Of a stretch of 64,000 nucleotides of DNA, positions 62,019-64,000 are shown in pieces. The stretch is from Aquimarina acroporae (GTDB lineage Bacteria > Bacteroidota > Bacteroidia > Flavobacteriales > Flavobacteriaceae): contig NZ_JALPRE010000003.1 in the NCBI RefSeq assembly GCF_023195925.1, positions 186,001 through 250,000 on the forward strand, read 5' to 3'. The position numbers and the translations under genes were made by a program. Each line of letters begins with the position of its first letter. Position 1 is the first letter of the stretch. The notes under the pieces were generated by a model, which did not search any database, had not been told where the DNA came from, and was given only the letters and a program-made list of their open reading frames with translations.

Positions 62019-62074
62019 ATGCCTAACGATTTTGAATAATACTCGTTTTAACTGTGTTTGTTCTTTGTTAGCAG
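62019..62074 (-). repeat. attC-like site between two cassettes
   Basis: On the - strand it runs from ctgctaac (the reverse complement of the start of the cassette before it, matched 8 of 8) through a short AT-rich stem region with aacacagtt to cgttaggcat, the start of the next cassette. 56 bases long. Confidence 0.65.
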
Positions 62075-62122
62075 ATAGCTTTATTTGTATTTATAACTAT
62101 TTGTTTTCCTAAAATTTCAGGA

Positions 62123-62647
62123 TTAGTTTTTGAAAATAATGGGATGATATTTTTCTACAAAAAGATTAACTTCTTTTTTAGATATCATATTCGGATACGA
62201 CATTAGTAACAGTTGTAGTGGAAGTTCATCTTCTTTTATAGGAGGTATTTCATAATAATGTTCATTTAGTTTAAAACCTACTCTTTCATAAAATTTTATT
62301 CTACGTTCATTAATATCGGAAGTAGGTAATTCAACCTCCAGTAGTATCGGTTTGTCGACCCTATCAATAAATTTATTTAGAATTAACTTTCCAATACCTT
62401 TATTCCTTTGTTCTAAACCCGTAGCAAAATGGTCTATGTATTTATGTGTTTCAAAATCCCACCACAAAATAAATCCTGTAAATTGGTTTTTATCAATTAA
62501 AACATCAAAATGATAACAGTCATTTTGCAACACTTTAGATTGATTATCTAACGGTCTTCTCTCTTCAAAAGGAAAAGTATCTTCATAAAGTTTCCAGGCT
62601 TCTTTAAAATAATGATCTGAAATACTTTTTAGCCTTATTAGTTTCAT
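62123..62647 (-). CDS. GNAT-family N-acetyltransferase
   Basis: 174 residues from the ATG at 62647 (MKLIRLKSISDHYFKEAWKL). A longer frame opens at 62734, but its first 29 codons lie in the attC-like site, so it is not used. Acetyl-CoA site LEQRNKGIGKLILNKF, then ILLEVELPTSDINERRIKFYERVGFKLN, the GNAT beta4-alpha3 and beta5 regions. Substrate unknown. Confidence 0.85.
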   Translation of the reverse strand: MKLIRLKSISDHYFKEAWKLYEDTFPFEERRPLDNQSKVLQNDCYHFDVLIDKNQFTGFILWWDFETHKYIDHFATGLEQRNKGIGKLILNKFIDRVDKPILLEVELPTSDINERRIKFYERVGFKLNEHYYEIPPIKEDELPLQLLLMSYPNMISKKEVNLFVEKYHPIIFKN

Positions 62648-62654
62648 TTCGTTT

Positions 62655-62845
62655 GCTGCTAACGTTCTGTGTACGGTTTGTTTCGCAACGTTGCTATAGC
62701 AGTGGGCGAAGTGCAGTGCTGGCGAAGGAAACATTCCGATGAGTTCCTAAGATAGCAAATCTACAATGAATTCCGATTAAGGAATTGCTTCGCCAGTTCG
62801 CTACGCTCGTGTCAGCCGCAATGAGCTATACACCTTGTTACCCGC
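62655..62845 (-). repeat. Long attC-like site with cruciform potential
   Basis: 191 bases from gttacccgc (62837-62845 on +, complement of the cassette start at 63272) to gctgctaac (62655-62663). Inside, ctggcgaag (62719-62727) pairs with cttcgccag (62788-62796) and the two ends carry tgtgtac and gtata-like arms. It is more GC-rich than its surroundings. The stop codon of the gene at 62838 lies in its terminal box. Confidence 0.7.
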
Positions 62846-63269
62846 AGATGTTTTTTTCGGCAGTTTTATATTCCTTACTATTATATATTTTGTTCAGTTC
62901 AACTTTTAGTTTTTCCATTTCCAAATTCCAATTTTGAGTTGCTTTTCGTGATTTTCGTTTTCCACGTCCAATTTTCAAGTCAAAATGAGAATCAGTAATT
63001 CCAACTTCTCGAGTTATTTGATCAAAACAAAATGGGAAAGCTATATATACAGTTTTATTTTTTGGAACGATTAAACAAAACTTTCCATCAAAATCAGTTT
63101 GAGTTCCGATTGAAGTTCCCAAAACAATTACATTCTGTGCAGGAAACGCTTTTCCATACTCATCAAATAAAGTTCCGGTCAGTTGACGAAATTCAAATTC
63201 CGATTCCGTACTTTGAGACAAAGTCAGATTAAATGTCAGAATTATTAATATGAATATTATTTTTTCCAT
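62838..63269 (-). CDS. Secreted carboxypeptidase-regulatory-like domain protein
   Basis: 143 residues. Signal peptide MEKIIFILIILTFNLTLSQ. Then a CarboxypepD_reg-like beta-sandwich: FRQLTGTLFDEYGKAFPAQNVIVLGTSIGTQTDFDGKFCLIVPKN. It is like the plug-side domain of TonB receptors but free-standing. Basic stretch GRGKRKSRKATQN in the tail. The stop codon (TAA) is inside the attC-like terminal box (cgggtaac). Confidence 0.82.
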   Translation of the reverse strand: MEKIIFILIILTFNLTLSQSTESEFEFRQLTGTLFDEYGKAFPAQNVIVLGTSIGTQTDFDGKFCLIVPKNKTVYIAFPFCFDQITREVGITDSHFDLKIGRGKRKSRKATQNWNLEMEKLKVELNKIYNSKEYKTAEKNICG

Positions 63270-63271
63270 TT

Positions 63272-63447
63272 GCGGGTAACGTTAAATATATGTGTCGTAG
63301 CAGGGCAAATAGTGACCTTACTTTTCGATTTTTCTGCGCATTGGTTGCTAACTTTTTCATTCTGCAAGCATTGCGCCTTACCAAATATACAAGAACCATT
63401 CGATTGATCACTTAGCTGCTATGATCACATATATGTTGTTGTAGCTA
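63272..63447 (-). repeat. Long attC-like element, copy 1
   Basis: On the + strand from gcgggtaac (63272-63280) to gttgtagcta (63438-63447). The latter is the exact reverse complement of tagctacaac at 63928-63937, the start of the cassette carrying the gene at 63450. Contains a stem region (gatcacttagctgctatgatc) and is homologous in ordered blocks to 61024-61190. Confidence 0.7.
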
Positions 63448-63449
63448 GT

Positions 63450-63917
63450 TTATTTATTTAATCGCGTTATCATAATCATAATATTCCAGAGCGAGAATAG
63501 GTCACTTCCTTTTTCCGTAATAAAAATCGTTTCTTTTCCGTCAATTTCGGTAACTAACAATTCAGATTCATTGCGTTTTTTAAATTTTTTGAGTTTTGTT
63601 TCACCGGCTTCTGCTTTTTCGAAATATTCTTTCCGATTTTTAGAATCTACATTTTGAATTGAGTTTAGTTTTACAGAGTTGACTTTGGTTCCATCGTATC
63701 CAATAATCTTTTTAGTCCCCAATGCTGTCCAATTATTCTTTGAATCGGTAAAGAGTAAAATTATTTTCCCGTAATCTTCTTGATTAAAATGATTCAAATA
63801 TTTTGCTTTTTTGTCAGCAGTAAGATTGTCAAATAGAAAAACACTACTATTCGGCAAGTTGTGTTGAGAAGCTCTCCACTTAATTCTGTTCTCTATAAAA
63901 TCTGCTGTTTTTTGCAT
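63450..63917 (-). CDS. Hypothetical protein in the cassette array
   Basis: 155 residues, no signal peptide. Lys/Asn-rich; starts MQKTADFIENRIKWRASQHNL, then beta-rich DYGKIILLFTDSKNNWTALGTKKIIGYDG, LLVTEIDGKETIFIT and a helix at the end. Not recognised; small beta-barrel of PH type possible. Flanked by two attC-like sites and starts 11 bases after the first. Confidence 0.65.
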   Translation of the reverse strand: MQKTADFIENRIKWRASQHNLPNSSVFLFDNLTADKKAKYLNHFNQEDYGKIILLFTDSKNNWTALGTKKIIGYDGTKVNSVKLNSIQNVDSKNRKEYFEKAEAGETKLKKFKKRNESELLVTEIDGKETIFITEKGSDLFSLWNIMIMITRLNK

Positions 63918-63927
63918 TCGGTTTAAT

Positions 63928-63982
63928 TAGCTACAACGGTTTGTGTAAAATGCGCTTTAATGCATTTTTACACCTTGTTAGG
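63928..63982 (-). repeat. attC-like site at the window end
   Basis: On the - strand cctaacaaggtg, taaaaatgc, short loop, gcattttacac, aaaccgttgtagcta. The arms ggtgtaaaaatgc and gcattttacac pair to a near-perfect hairpin. Core boxes ctaac and gttg fit the AAC/GTT cores of integron attC sites. Confidence 0.7.
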
Positions 63983-64000
63983 TATTATTTTTTACTTAAA

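Noticed and set aside
61006..64000. CRISPR array
   Set aside because: Repeats are few, diverged and separated by whole genes; no short regular repeat-spacer pattern and no cas genes.

Overview
The window is AT-rich DNA from a member of the Bacteroidota, most likely a marine Flavobacteriaceae. The evidence is a SusC/SusD pair, lipoprotein signals with the short Bacteroidota lipobox, promoters of the TTTG-N19-TAnnTTTG type and many family-typical proteins (DUF4407, TPR-LuxR sensors, ASPIC/UnbV repeat proteins). No species can be named from the sequence alone.

Layout. (1) 1-11.7 kb: the end of a polysaccharide utilisation locus on the + strand, with a SusC C-terminus, SusD, a 1105-residue FG-GAP/ASPIC-UnbV protein, a FucP-type sugar importer, a GH3 beta-glycosidase with an inserted PA14 domain, a ROK sugar kinase and CutC. 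(2) 12.0-35.9 kb: a complete extracellular contractile injection system (eCIS, Afp/PVC family). It holds a DUF4255 tube terminator, an unassigned 258-residue protein, one sheath, three gp19-type tube proteins, a DUF5908 peptide, a LysM baseplate hub, a VgrG-like spike, gp25, a PAAR-like tip, Afp11, two collar-domain fibres, Afp12, a tape measure protein and an AAA+ ATPase. Two DUF4157-led candidate effectors end it. Their leaders are almost identical and their C-termini unrelated: one is a predicted zinc peptidase, the other resembles the HopA1 effector family. (3) 36-41.5 kb: a secreted protein, a peptidoglycan amidase without signal peptide, a TPR-LuxR regulator and a hydrolase/degenerate-cyclase/AraC fusion. 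(4) 41.5-46.8 kb: tRNA-Leu(UAG), an M20 dipeptidase, a BlaI/BlaR1-type pair with a visible promoter-operator, and a DUF4407 protein. (5) 46.8-52.5 kb: a trans-4-hydroxy-L-proline degradation operon on the - strand with a divergent AraC regulator. (6) 52.5-60.6 kb: housekeeping and hypothetical genes on the - strand, including two decayed genes (GrpB family and isochorismatase family). (7) 61.0-64.0 kb: a run of small - strand genes separated by integron attC-like sites, with no integrase in view. It looks like a gene cassette array that continues past the window end.

How the parts work together. The first block imports and phosphorylates a glucan-type oligosaccharide. The eCIS block builds a free, phage-tail-like injector: sheath and tube around a tape measure, a baseplate loaded with a spike, two fibres that may give two target specificities, and cargo proteins marked by DUF4157. 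The hydroxyproline block converts hydroxyproline (for example from collagen) to 2-oxoglutarate. The cassette block is a reservoir of accessory genes.

All functional assignments rest on reading motifs and family resemblance by eye; no database search was run.
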